NCBI GenBank assembly: GCA_030672605.1
Contig: DAOVGE010000032.1
Location: forward strand, 1-9,702
DNA: 9,702 bases
From: Methanosarcinales archaeon
Lineage (GTDB): Archaea > Halobacteriota > Methanosarcinia > Methanosarcinales > Methanogasteraceae
Direction: 5' to 3'
The position numbers and the translations under genes are program-made. Positions 1-5,513 of the stretch are shown piece after piece (positions within the stretch are counted from its first letter, which is position 1; every line of letters begins with the position of its first letter). The notes below the pieces were generated by a model that saw only the letters and a list, made by a program, of their open reading frames with translations, was not told the DNA's origin and ran no database searches.

Positions 1-1
1 T

Positions 2-490
2 AGGGGAGACGATTCAAGATGGGTTGATGAGTGGCTGGAACCCGAGCGTGTGGAGCGCGAGTTTACAGTTGATCCAGTTGACGAACAACGCCTCAGAAAT
101 GTAAAAAGAGCCGCCCGCAAGAGTGGAGATGTCTGGGAGATTGATATGTTTCATACACCCACTGCCATGCAGGAGAGTGTGGGCGAAAGACCGTACTGCC
201 CCCACATAATCGTTGTTGCGAATCACCGTTCCGGTGAGATACTGCACCATCATGCGGCAGAACCTCCTGAATACAGACCAGAGCTTCAAGAGCAGGTTCT
301 GGGCGTAATCGAGCGCATGAAATCACGTCCAAAGGAGATAATTGTCAGGCGAGATGAGGTCTTCAAACTGCTCGAGCCCATAACCACCGGCATGGGAATC
401 GATCTGGAGCTGGCAGAGGATCTCTTGGTGATAGATATGATACAGCAATCGATGCTTGAACACTTTGAAACGCAACAGATGACCCGATGA
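2..490 (+). CDS. DUF6930-like protein, C-terminal part (5' end outside window)
   Basis: The reading frame is open from the window's left edge to the TGA at 488-490. A GTG at 50 could be read as a start, but the codons before it (encoding GDDSRWVDEWLEPER) look like ordinary protein and no ribosome binding site precedes the GTG, so the gene probably begins upstream of the window. The visible part has a WEIDMF segment, an RPYCPHIIVV segment followed by SGEIL, then a helical part with a P-KEIIVR strand and a GMGIDLELAEDL stretch. This order (W-x-[LIV]-D-x-F, then RPY-x-P, then SG-x-IL) resembles the DUF6930 family as I remember it; its biochemical role is not known. No membrane segment or catalytic motif is evident. 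Its stop overlaps the taw1 start by 4 bp (ATGA), which suggests co-transcription and translational coupling. The family call is tentative; that it is a real gene is much surer. Confidence 0.7.
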   Translation, partial: RGDDSRWVDEWLEPERVEREFTVDPVDEQRLRNVKRAARKSGDVWEIDMFHTPTAMQESVGERPYCPHIIVVANHRSGEILHHHAAEPPEYRPELQEQVLGVIERMKSRPKEIIVRRDEVFKLLEPITTGMGIDLELAEDLLVIDMIQQSMLEHFETQQMTR

Positions 491-1488
491 AATCAAAACC
501 TGAACCAGAGCTGGAGCCAAAATCGGCTCCGGAACCCTTGCCAGAGCTCGGTGATCTGCTCAAGAAACACGGCTACCACATCGCAGGCAGGCACAGCGCA
601 GTCAAGACATGCCACTGGCTGAACCGGGCACTACGAGGGGAGGGAAGCTGCTACAAATCGCAGTTCTACGGCATCCAGTCGCATCGCTGCATCCAGATGA
701 CGCCGACACTCGCATGCAACCACCGGTGCCTGCACTGCTGGCGCCCCGTCGAAATGCCGGTGCCTGTGCCGTCGCCGACGTCACCCGATTGGGATTCTCC
801 AGTTGAAATCAAGGGGTCGATTCTGCGAGAGCATCTGCGCATAATCTCCGGATATGGTGGGTCCGAGACTACCAACATGGATGCACTCGCCTATGCGCGA
901 AAGCCGAATCAGGTCGCAATATCACTTGCAGGCGAGCCGACGCTCTACCCACACCTGCCAGAGTTAATAGACCTATACAAAAAGGACGGAATGACCACGT
1001 TTGTGGTCTCGAACGGAACGCAGCCGGACATGATCGCAAAGATATCGCCGACCCAGCTGTACCTCAGCCTGAATGCGCCCGACGAGGAGACCTATCTGCG
1101 GGTATGCAACCCACACGGGAATTTCTGGAGCGAGATTCAGGAATCGCTCTCGGTACTCGGAAATTCAAGGTCGCGGTCGAGGTCAGTGACCGGGGCTGAG
1201 ACCTGGGCAGGGGCGAGGACGAGAACCGCAATTAGAATCACACTCATCAAGGGGCTGAACATGCACGACTGCGCGGGTTATGCGCATCTTCTGCGCGTCG
1301 CCAATCCGGATTATATTGAAGTCAAGGCGTACATGCACGTGGGATTTTCAAGAAAACGTCTGGACCGGGACGCGATGCCGGAGCATTCTGAGGTACTTTC
1401 GTTTGCGTCAGAGATCAGCGATATAATTGGGTATCGGGTCGCCGACGAGTCCCGGATCAGTCGGGTGGTCCTGCTCTCGCGGTCATGA
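487..1488 (+). CDS. taw1: 4-demethylwyosine synthase Taw1 (archaeal TYW1-type radical SAM enzyme)
   Basis: This 333-residue protein is a radical SAM enzyme that condenses pyruvate with N1-methylguanosine at position 37 of tRNA-Phe to make 4-demethylwyosine, the tricyclic precursor of wyosine bases. The SAM-cluster motif CX3CX2C is C77, C81 and C84 in the context ACNHRCLHCWRP, typical of the family. C42, C55 and C68 have 13/13 spacing, matching the ligands of the second cluster in the M. jannaschii enzyme (C26, C39, C52). K57, two residues after C55, corresponds to the lysine there proposed to bind pyruvate. SLAGEPTLYP, VSNGTQP, TLIKGLN and VEVKAYMHVGFSRKRL-like segments complete the family pattern. 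Oddities are a Pro/Glu-rich N-terminus (residues 4-20) and an Arg/Ser/Thr-rich insertion (about 226-247) just before the strand leading to TLIKGLN. The start is coupled to the upstream gene by ATGA. Identification is firm. Confidence 0.95.
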   Translation: MKSKPEPELEPKSAPEPLPELGDLLKKHGYHIAGRHSAVKTCHWLNRALRGEGSCYKSQFYGIQSHRCIQMTPTLACNHRCLHCWRPVEMPVPVPSPTSPDWDSPVEIKGSILREHLRIISGYGGSETTNMDALAYARKPNQVAISLAGEPTLYPHLPELIDLYKKDGMTTFVVSNGTQPDMIAKISPTQLYLSLNAPDEETYLRVCNPHGNFWSEIQESLSVLGNSRSRSRSVTGAETWAGARTRTAIRITLIKGLNMHDCAGYAHLLRVANPDYIEVKAYMHVGFSRKRLDRDAMPEHSEVLSFASEISDIIGYRVADESRISRVVLLSRS

Positions 1489-1543
1489 CGACTGAACCGC
1501 ACCTGTTACGGATGGAACCGGAGCAAATGGTGTAAATAGATAT

Positions 1544-1569
1544 GGAAATGGGTGCGTAATCCCCATTCC
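1544..1569. terminator. Possible shared terminator hairpin between convergent taw1 and nadA
   Basis: GGAAATGGG (1544-1552) can pair with CCCATTCC (1562-1569), leaving a single bulged A and a loop of about nine bases. It lies in the 100-bp gap between the 3' ends of two convergent genes, where a bidirectional terminator would be expected. There is no long T-run on either side, so the function is only inferred from position and symmetry. Confidence 0.3.
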
Positions 1570-1588
1570 TAATCGGCAGCGCCCCTCA

Positions 1589-2515
1589 TCAGGACAGCTC
1601 GAGCATCCTCTCAATCGGTATTCTCGCGGCATCAGCGATCTCTTGCGGCACAACTACCCTGAACTTCTCATTGACCAGCGCCGCCTCCACCTTTGCGAGC
1701 GTCGGGACCTTCATGCGCGGGCAGACCAGAGCATCGGATATCGGATAAAACGTCTTTTCCGGAGACTCCTTCTCGAGCATGCGGGATACCCCGGAATCGG
1801 TAGCCACCAGAAACTCCCCGGCGTCAGCTTCCTTGCAAAATTTCACGATCCCGCCTGTTGAACCGATGTAATCTGTGCGATCCTGAACTTCCGGTCTGCA
1901 TTCCGGATGAGCAACGACTTTTGCTCTGGGATGCGCCGCCTTTGCCGCAATCAGGGCTTCAAGCGATATCTTTTGGTGTACGGGGCATGCCCCGTTCTCA
2001 GGAACGGCTATAAGCTCTCTTCCAGTCCGTTTGCTGATGTAGTAGGATACACAGCGATCGGGACCGAACAGGATGGGTGAACTGTGGTCCATCGCCTCTG
2101 CGACCGTCAGTGCATTCGCAGCGGTGCAGACGCAGTCGGCAAGCGCTATGGCACTTGCGTGCGCGTTCATGTACAGGAGAACCTCGGAGTTGGGGTTTGC
2201 CCTCTTTGCATCGCGCAACTTCCGCGGCGATAGTTGTTGTGCCAGCGGGCACGTAGCATTCCTGACCGGAGAGATAACTTTCCTGTCAGGGTTCATGACT
2301 GCTGCCATCTCCGCCATGAAATCGACACCGCAGACGACAATTATGTCGGCGCTTGTCTCGTTTGCCGCTTCTGCGAGCCCTAAAGAGCCGGAAACAACGT
2401 CCGCCACAGCTCTGATCTCCGGTCTTTCGTAGTTATGAGCGAGGATGATCGCATTCTTCTCTCGCTTCAGTTGTTCTATTCGTTCTATGTGCCCATTGTC
2501 TGTGTTGTTCTGCAT
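1589..2515 (-). CDS. nadA: Quinolinate synthase NadA
   Basis: NadA condenses iminoaspartate with dihydroxyacetone phosphate to give quinolinate, in de novo NAD synthesis, using an oxygen-sensitive [4Fe-4S] cluster. Family segments are AHNYERPEIRAVAD, CGVDFMAEMA, ADCVCTAANAL, ENGACPVHQKIS, VAHPECRPEV, the GSTGGI stretch and VCPRMK. Counting from the chosen start, C89 (ATCPLA), C177 (ACPVH) and C265 (VCPRMK) are the probable cluster ligands; their 88/88 spacing is close to that of characterised enzymes. I chose the ATG at 2515 (308 residues, the usual archaeal length): AGGAG lies 10 nt upstream. The frame stays open to an ATG at 2578, but that start lacks a ribosome binding site and would add a non-family His/Tyr/Asn-rich leader encoded by an AT-rich palindrome. 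The usual GTE segment reads ATD here, a modest deviation. No nadB, nadX or nadC lies beside it. Confidence 0.93.
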   Translation of the reverse strand: MQNNTDNGHIERIEQLKREKNAIILAHNYERPEIRAVADVVSGSLGLAEAANETSADIIVVCGVDFMAEMAAVMNPDRKVISPVRNATCPLAQQLSPRKLRDAKRANPNSEVLLYMNAHASAIALADCVCTAANALTVAEAMDHSSPILFGPDRCVSYYISKRTGRELIAVPENGACPVHQKISLEALIAAKAAHPRAKVVAHPECRPEVQDRTDYIGSTGGIVKFCKEADAGEFLVATDSGVSRMLEKESPEKTFYPISDALVCPRMKVPTLAKVEAALVNEKFRVVVPQEIADAARIPIERMLELS

Positions 2516-2538
2516 TGTTGCCACACTCCTGAAGTTCT

Positions 2539-2563
2539 CATTATTATCATAATGATAATGATG
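2539..2563. promoter_or_regulatory. 25-bp near-perfect palindrome upstream of nadA (candidate operator)
   Basis: Arms 2539-2550 and 2552-2563 around a central A at 2551 pair at 11 of 12 positions; the core ATTATCAT-A-ATGATAAT is perfect. It begins 24 bp upstream of the preferred nadA start and just downstream of a TATA-like element, so a bound protein would block the start-site region. The ATTATC/GATAAT half-sites resemble those of iron-type (Fur-like) operators, but their order differs from the classic Fur box. The regulator is unknown. Confidence 0.5.
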
Positions 2564-2574
2564 TATTATGGTGT

Positions 2575-2796
2575 TCATAGTACATAAAGGTAACCCTCAT
2601 GAAAGTTTTGGGGCAAAATTCGCCGATGCCCCTGCCTGCGCCAGTCAGGCACCACGGCTTCCATGACCCCGAGATATCCCACCCTCCAAACATCGTGTCC
2701 AAGTCTCAGCCTCCTCCGCGATTCAAGCCGTTTCCACAACGGTGCACCGAACCTGCGTTTCACCATCGAATTGACCGTTTTCGAAATTGAGCGCAT
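2575..2796 (-). pseudogene. Short transposase-like C-terminal relic
   Basis: This 73-codon ORF begins RSISKTVNSMVKRRFGAPLW. That pattern (R-S/W-x-x-E/K-TVNSM-x-KRRFG-x-x-L) recalls the conserved segment near the C-terminus of IS4/IS5-superfamily DDE transposases, where a catalytic glutamate normally sits at the position read here as K. The next 45 residues do not look like the expected continuation, and no catalytic domain is readable upstream. The frame runs to a stop that overlaps the longer, less likely nadA start. It is best read as a decayed insertion-sequence remnant; it could also be chance coding in GC-rich DNA. Confidence 0.35.
2581..2588 (-). promoter_or_regulatory. TATA-like element for nadA
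   Basis: The minus strand reads TTTATGTA here, a fair match to the archaeal TATA box. Transcription would start about 25 bp downstream, within the 25-bp palindrome, leaving a leader of roughly 40 nt that contains the AGGAG ribosome binding site. Position and composition are the only support. Confidence 0.35.
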
Positions 2797-2823
2797 ATCG
2801 TATATGGTACTCTTCTAACCATT

Positions 2824-2973
2824 TCAGGGGATTTTTCCAGATTTTATCCGTCTATCCACCCCATCAACAAGATCCTTTATGGTATCTGGATAATTAGCCA
2901 TCTCGTAGATCTGTGTCTGGTCATGCTGTGTCCAATCGATCTCTGCTGGCGCTCTGCCCCCATATTTAAACAC
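2824..2973 (-). CDS. Hypothetical 49-residue ORF, possibly a gene fragment
   Basis: The minus strand from a GTG at 2973 reads VFKYGGRAPAEIDWTQHDQT and continues through an acidic, helix-forming segment to RRIKSGKIP and a TGA at 2824. Composition and codon use look protein-like (balanced charge, few rare residues), but I recognise no family and there is no clear Shine-Dalgarno sequence (only GGGATGGG just before the GTG). A stop lies in frame a few codons upstream. It precedes the transposase-like relic by about 27 bp on the same strand, so both may come from one broken element, or this may be a small accessory or antitoxin-sized gene. Function unknown. Confidence 0.3.
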   Translation of the reverse strand: MFKYGGRAPAEIDWTQHDQTQIYEMANYPDTIKDLVDGVDRRIKSGKIP

Positions 2974-3326
2974 CCCATCCCAAATCTATTTAACGATTTC
3001 TCTGATCTCTCCGCCGAGCTGTTAAGGGGGCATAAGCTTAGATCAACCTACAAGTATATAAGCATTGTGGTACATACATTCATCTGCTGAATGACTTAAC
3101 CACTGCTTTTGCAGTGCCTGTCAGCGAATGCGAGTCCCGACCGAGTATATCCGTCAAAGTGTTCTGTGGTATCACGTGGGTGAGCTCACAGTGAGGTCGC
3201 GGAGTGGTGGGTGTGCCGGTTAAATAATATGTGCCCAAAGCAGCCCCCATGAAGTTTGATACGTGTTTGGCTACACGAGATACCGAAAATCCGGCATCAT
3301 TTCCGAATGTAACTGCTTCTTTTTAA
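2974..3326. other. Gene-poor gap between the nadA-side relics and ogt
   Basis: No convincing gene is seen on either strand. The stretch holds an isolated TATA-like box (about 3052-3062), a perfect 6-bp hairpin CACTGC-TTTT-GCAGTG (3101-3116) and a 10-bp palindrome GTGAGCTCAC (3180-3189). A 31-codon plus-strand ORF (3128-3223) has no ribosome binding site and no recognisable product. A T-rich stretch at 3317-3324 lies beside the ogt stop. Confidence 0.5.
3052..3062 (+). promoter_or_regulatory. Isolated TATA-like box with no evident gene downstream
   Basis: AAGTATATAAG is a good plus-strand TATA-box match preceded by purine/A-containing sequence. A start would fall near 3085, followed at once by the hairpin at 3101-3116. 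No ORF with a ribosome binding site follows for 250 bp, so a small RNA promoter or the leftover promoter of a lost gene are the readings to consider. Confidence 0.3.
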
Positions 3327-3713
3327 TCAGTACTGCTCATCCCCTATCAGGGTCTGCCCTGCCTTATGACGCAGTCCCCTCGCCTCCAGTTCCAGCCGCC
3401 GCCGCTTCGCATCCATACCGATCACGTACCCACCGATTCCATCCTTCGCGACCACCCGGTGACACGGGATCACAACGAGCGCCGGGTTCTTCCGGAGCGC
3501 GTTTCCGACCGCCCGCGCCGCCCCTGGATGCCCGATCCGCTCGGCAAGCATAGAATACGTGACAACCGAGCCGTACGGTATCTTTCTGACCTCTATGAGA
3601 ACCTTCTGCTCGAAATCGCTGAGATGCGAGAGATCAACCTCACAATCTGAAAAATCAACGACCTCTCCGCTGAAATACCGGACCAGATCGTTCAGCTTCT
3701 TTCGTTCATCCAT
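3327..3713 (-). CDS. ogt: Methylated-DNA-protein cysteine methyltransferase, short form
   Basis: The protein would transfer alkyl groups from O6-alkylguanine in DNA to its own cysteine. The active-site PCHRV motif is intact with C84; the DNA-binding helix-turn-helix region carries the arginine finger in GAARAVG (R68) and the N-A-L-R-K-N-P turn. The VAKDGIGGYVIG loop and the E-rich ELEARG end follow as usual. C84 rather than tryptophan argues against the alkyltransferase-like (ATL) proteins. At 128 residues it is shorter than usual (150-180): it begins near the end of the first domain (LVRYFSGEVVDF), so most of the N-terminal RNase H-like domain is missing. A stop lies one codon before the first in-frame codon preceding the ATG, so no longer version exists in frame. 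There is no Shine-Dalgarno; the ATG lies within a 7-bp repeat array. It is 49 bp downstream of mfnA, same strand. Confidence 0.9.
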   Translation of the reverse strand: MDERKKLNDLVRYFSGEVVDFSDCEVDLSHLSDFEQKVLIEVRKIPYGSVVTYSMLAERIGHPGAARAVGNALRKNPALVVIPCHRVVAKDGIGGYVIGMDAKRRRLELEARGLRHKAGQTLIGDEQY

Positions 3714-3775
3714 TCGTCATTTTCCATTTACCATTCGTCATTCGCCATTCATCATGTACCACTCATCCATTCCTC
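3704..3775. repeat. Degenerate heptanucleotide repeat array
   Basis: From 3712 the plus strand falls into 7-bp units: ATTCGTC, ATTTTCC, ATTTACC, ATTCGTC, ATTCGCC, ATTCATC, ATGTACC, ACTCATC, then after one extra C ATTCCTC. The common pattern is ATT-Y-N-Y-C, with A fixed at the start and C at the end of each unit. A 12-bp exact repeat, CCATTCGTCATT, occurs at 3710-3721 and 3731-3742. The array fills the whole mfnA-ogt gap, covers the ogt start codon and runs into the last codons of mfnA. Because 7 is not a multiple of 3, gain or loss of a unit would shift any frame across it. Confidence 0.75.
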
Positions 3776-4917
3776 ACAACATCGCAGAGGTCGTCTGCAA
3801 AGAGGTGCATCATCTCGCTTGTGAGGTGCGGCATGATCACAAGGCGCAACGCACATGGCTTGCGCGTGATTGATACGATCCACCCGCGTTTTGCGAGTTC
3901 GCTTCTCGCCTGCTTGCAATCAGGCACATCGAGCGCAACCACGTTCATCACAGGATCGATCAGCGGCTCGATACCGAATTCACGTACTCTCGCAACCAGT
4001 TCATGCGTGCGATCCATGCAACGGCGCACGATTTGCTCGTAGCCACCTATTCCAAGGTGTTTGAAGACGGCATACGCGGCAGCAGCCGATGCCCCGCTTC
4101 TGGTTCCGGTGAGCGTCTGCTGGGATGTGACCGTCAGGTATGGCGTATCCACGGATAGCCGGCTGAGATATGAGGAATTCCGAAAGAGAAGCCCACCTGT
4201 GGGAATCGTGGAGAAACCCATCTTATGCGGATCGGACGCCAATGATGTGACGCCGGGAAGCGTGAAATCGAATTCATACTCCTGCCCGCGCCCAGGCTCA
4301 TTCCGGTCCGGGAGAAACGGGATCACGAATCCCCCGAATGCCGCATCAACGTGTAAAAACATGTTTTCCGACAATGCGAGATCTGAAAGCTCCCTGATCG
4401 GATCTATCTGACCGAACTCGGTGGTCCCTGCGATTCCAACTATGCCGATCGTGTTTTCGTTGATCAAATCCTCAACCGATGAGAGATCGACCTTGAGATC
4501 CGAATCAAGTTCTGCCTTCTGCACCGTGACTCTGAGGACGTCAGCGACCTTATCGAATGAGAAATGCGCCGATTCCGGGACGATTATGTTTGGCTCGCGC
4601 AGATTGCGCGCATTTCTGATCGCGTGTATCGCCTGGATATTTGATTCGGTGCCGCCGGTTGTGATATGACCATGCGCATCGGAATTGCCATACAGTGTAC
4701 CCATCATCTGCACAACCTCGCGCTCGATCTCTGCGGTCCCGGCAAAGAGTCCGGGATCGCCGAGATTCGCCGCGATGAACTGCGCATGAGCCGCAACAGC
4801 AACCGGGTGCGGATATGTACACATCGAACTCAAAACGCGTTCGTAAGGTGTATCTTTGCTCTTCAGATCGTTCAATATCGATTCAATGGATTTTTCGTCC
4901 ATTCCGTCTCTGTTCAT
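3763..4917 (-). CDS. mfnA: MfnA-type L-tyrosine/L-aspartate decarboxylase (PLP-dependent)
   Basis: This group II pyridoxal-phosphate decarboxylase makes tyramine from tyrosine for methanofuran, and in some archaea beta-alanine from aspartate for coenzyme A. Sequence cues are the N-terminal SSMCTYPHP region, LGDPGLFAGT, the cofactor-binding GHITTGGTESN segment, VPESAHFSFDK, GIAGTTEFGQID, HVDAAFGGFVIPF and the SDPHKMG motif with the Schiff-base lysine (K232 from the chosen start). GTRSGA, MNVVALDV and ALRLVIMPH follow, collinear with the M. jannaschii enzyme to the end. I chose the ATG at 4917 (384 residues): GAGG precedes it by 6 nt. The frame also allows ATG 4947, but that codon overlaps a TATA-like element; ATG 4902 is another option. 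Ogt follows on the same strand. Tyrosine versus aspartate specificity cannot be read from sequence alone. Confidence 0.93.
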   Translation of the reverse strand: MNRDGMDEKSIESILNDLKSKDTPYERVLSSMCTYPHPVAVAAHAQFIAANLGDPGLFAGTAEIEREVVQMMGTLYGNSDAHGHITTGGTESNIQAIHAIRNARNLREPNIIVPESAHFSFDKVADVLRVTVQKAELDSDLKVDLSSVEDLINENTIGIVGIAGTTEFGQIDPIRELSDLALSENMFLHVDAAFGGFVIPFLPDRNEPGRGQEYEFDFTLPGVTSLASDPHKMGFSTIPTGGLLFRNSSYLSRLSVDTPYLTVTSQQTLTGTRSGASAAAAYAVFKHLGIGGYEQIVRRCMDRTHELVARVREFGIEPLIDPVMNVVALDVPDCKQARSELAKRGWIVSITRKPCALRLVIMPHLTSEMMHLFADDLCDVVRNG

Positions 4918-4943
4918 ATTAGACCTCGACTGTTCGGTGAGGG

Positions 4944-4956
4944 ACATATAAATTTT
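4944..4956 (-). promoter_or_regulatory. BRE/TATA-like promoter of mfnA, shared gap with the divergent thioredoxin gene
   Basis: The minus strand reads GAAAAATTTATATG, an A-rich BRE-like block followed by a TTTATAT box. Start of transcription would be expected near 4920, giving a very short or absent leader before ATG 4917 and excluding ATG 4947. The same core read on the plus strand (ATATAAAT) could serve the divergent gene at 5010, but the adjacent BRE fits the minus direction better. Confidence 0.5.
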
Positions 4957-5009
4957 TCATGGGATAAGGTTAATGGAATAAAACCGCCGATAATAGCAGG
5001 AGTGATCGC

Positions 5010-5501
5010 ATGAAGAACAGACAAGGCAGACAGAACAGACAACGATTTATATTGATACTACTTGTTGCGTGCGCATGCATAGCCTCTGCATGCGTCGATT
5101 TAACACAAACTGGCGCTGACGCGCCGCAGCCAACGACAGAGGGCGAAAGTGCGGCGGAAATCACGTGGCACGCCTACGATGAAGGGATGCAAATTGCCGG
5201 AGAGCAGAACAAGCCCGTGATGATCGATGTGTACACCGGCTGGTGTAAATATTGTAAGGACCTGGACAGGTTGGTATATCCGGACCCGAACGTGATCCGA
5301 CTTGCGGATGATTTTGTGTGCATAAAGATCGATGCCGATAAACAGCGCGACCTTGCCGCACAATACAACCCGCGGGGCGGGGTGCCGGTGGTCATATTCC
5401 TCCGCTCTGATGGCACAGAAGTGCACCGTCTCGGCGGTTATCCGAGAGGGGGACCGGACGCATTCGCGCAAGAGATGATGGTTGCGCTCAACAATGTGTG
5501 A
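5010..5501 (+). CDS. Exported thioredoxin-like lipoprotein with CxxC
   Basis: The 163-residue protein starts with a basic n-region (MKNRQGRQNRQR) and a hydrophobic stretch (13-27) holding the lipobox-like LVAC (C21) and a second ASAC (C28), so it is probably an exported membrane-anchored lipoprotein. After a Thr/Glu/Pro-containing linker comes a thioredoxin-fold domain (about 50-160): NKPVMIDVYT, the redox motif WCKYC (C79, C82), VCIKIDAD and the cis-proline loop GGVPVV (P126). The pattern fits the single-domain thioredoxin_7 / DsbD-gamma-like group, which reduces or rearranges disulfides or delivers electrons outside the membrane. AGGAGTGATC, with AGGAG 7 nt before the ATG, is a strong ribosome binding site. 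The kinase gene follows after 12 bp. Two Cys-rich secreted proteins are encoded shortly downstream and are possible clients. The partner is not identifiable. Confidence 0.88.
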   Translation: MKNRQGRQNRQRFILILLVACACIASACVDLTQTGADAPQPTTEGESAAEITWHAYDEGMQIAGEQNKPVMIDVYTGWCKYCKDLDRLVYPDPNVIRLADDFVCIKIDADKQRDLAAQYNPRGGVPVVIFLRSDGTEVHRLGGYPRGGPDAFAQEMMVALNNV

Positions 5502-5513
5502 TATCGATTGTAC

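Noticed and set aside
2576..2578. Upstream ATG for nadA giving 329 residues
   Set aside because: No ribosome binding site, non-family leader sequence encoded by a palindrome, and the TATA-like element would put transcription start downstream of it.
2599..2790. Plus-strand 63-codon ORF opposite the transposase-like relic
   Set aside because: Pro/His/Arg-rich composition, no ribosome binding site and no recognisable motif; it is the antisense shadow of the relic.
3128..3223. 31-codon plus-strand ORF starting MRVPTEYIRQ
   Set aside because: Reads somewhat like protein, but there is no ribosome binding site, no known family and the length is within chance.
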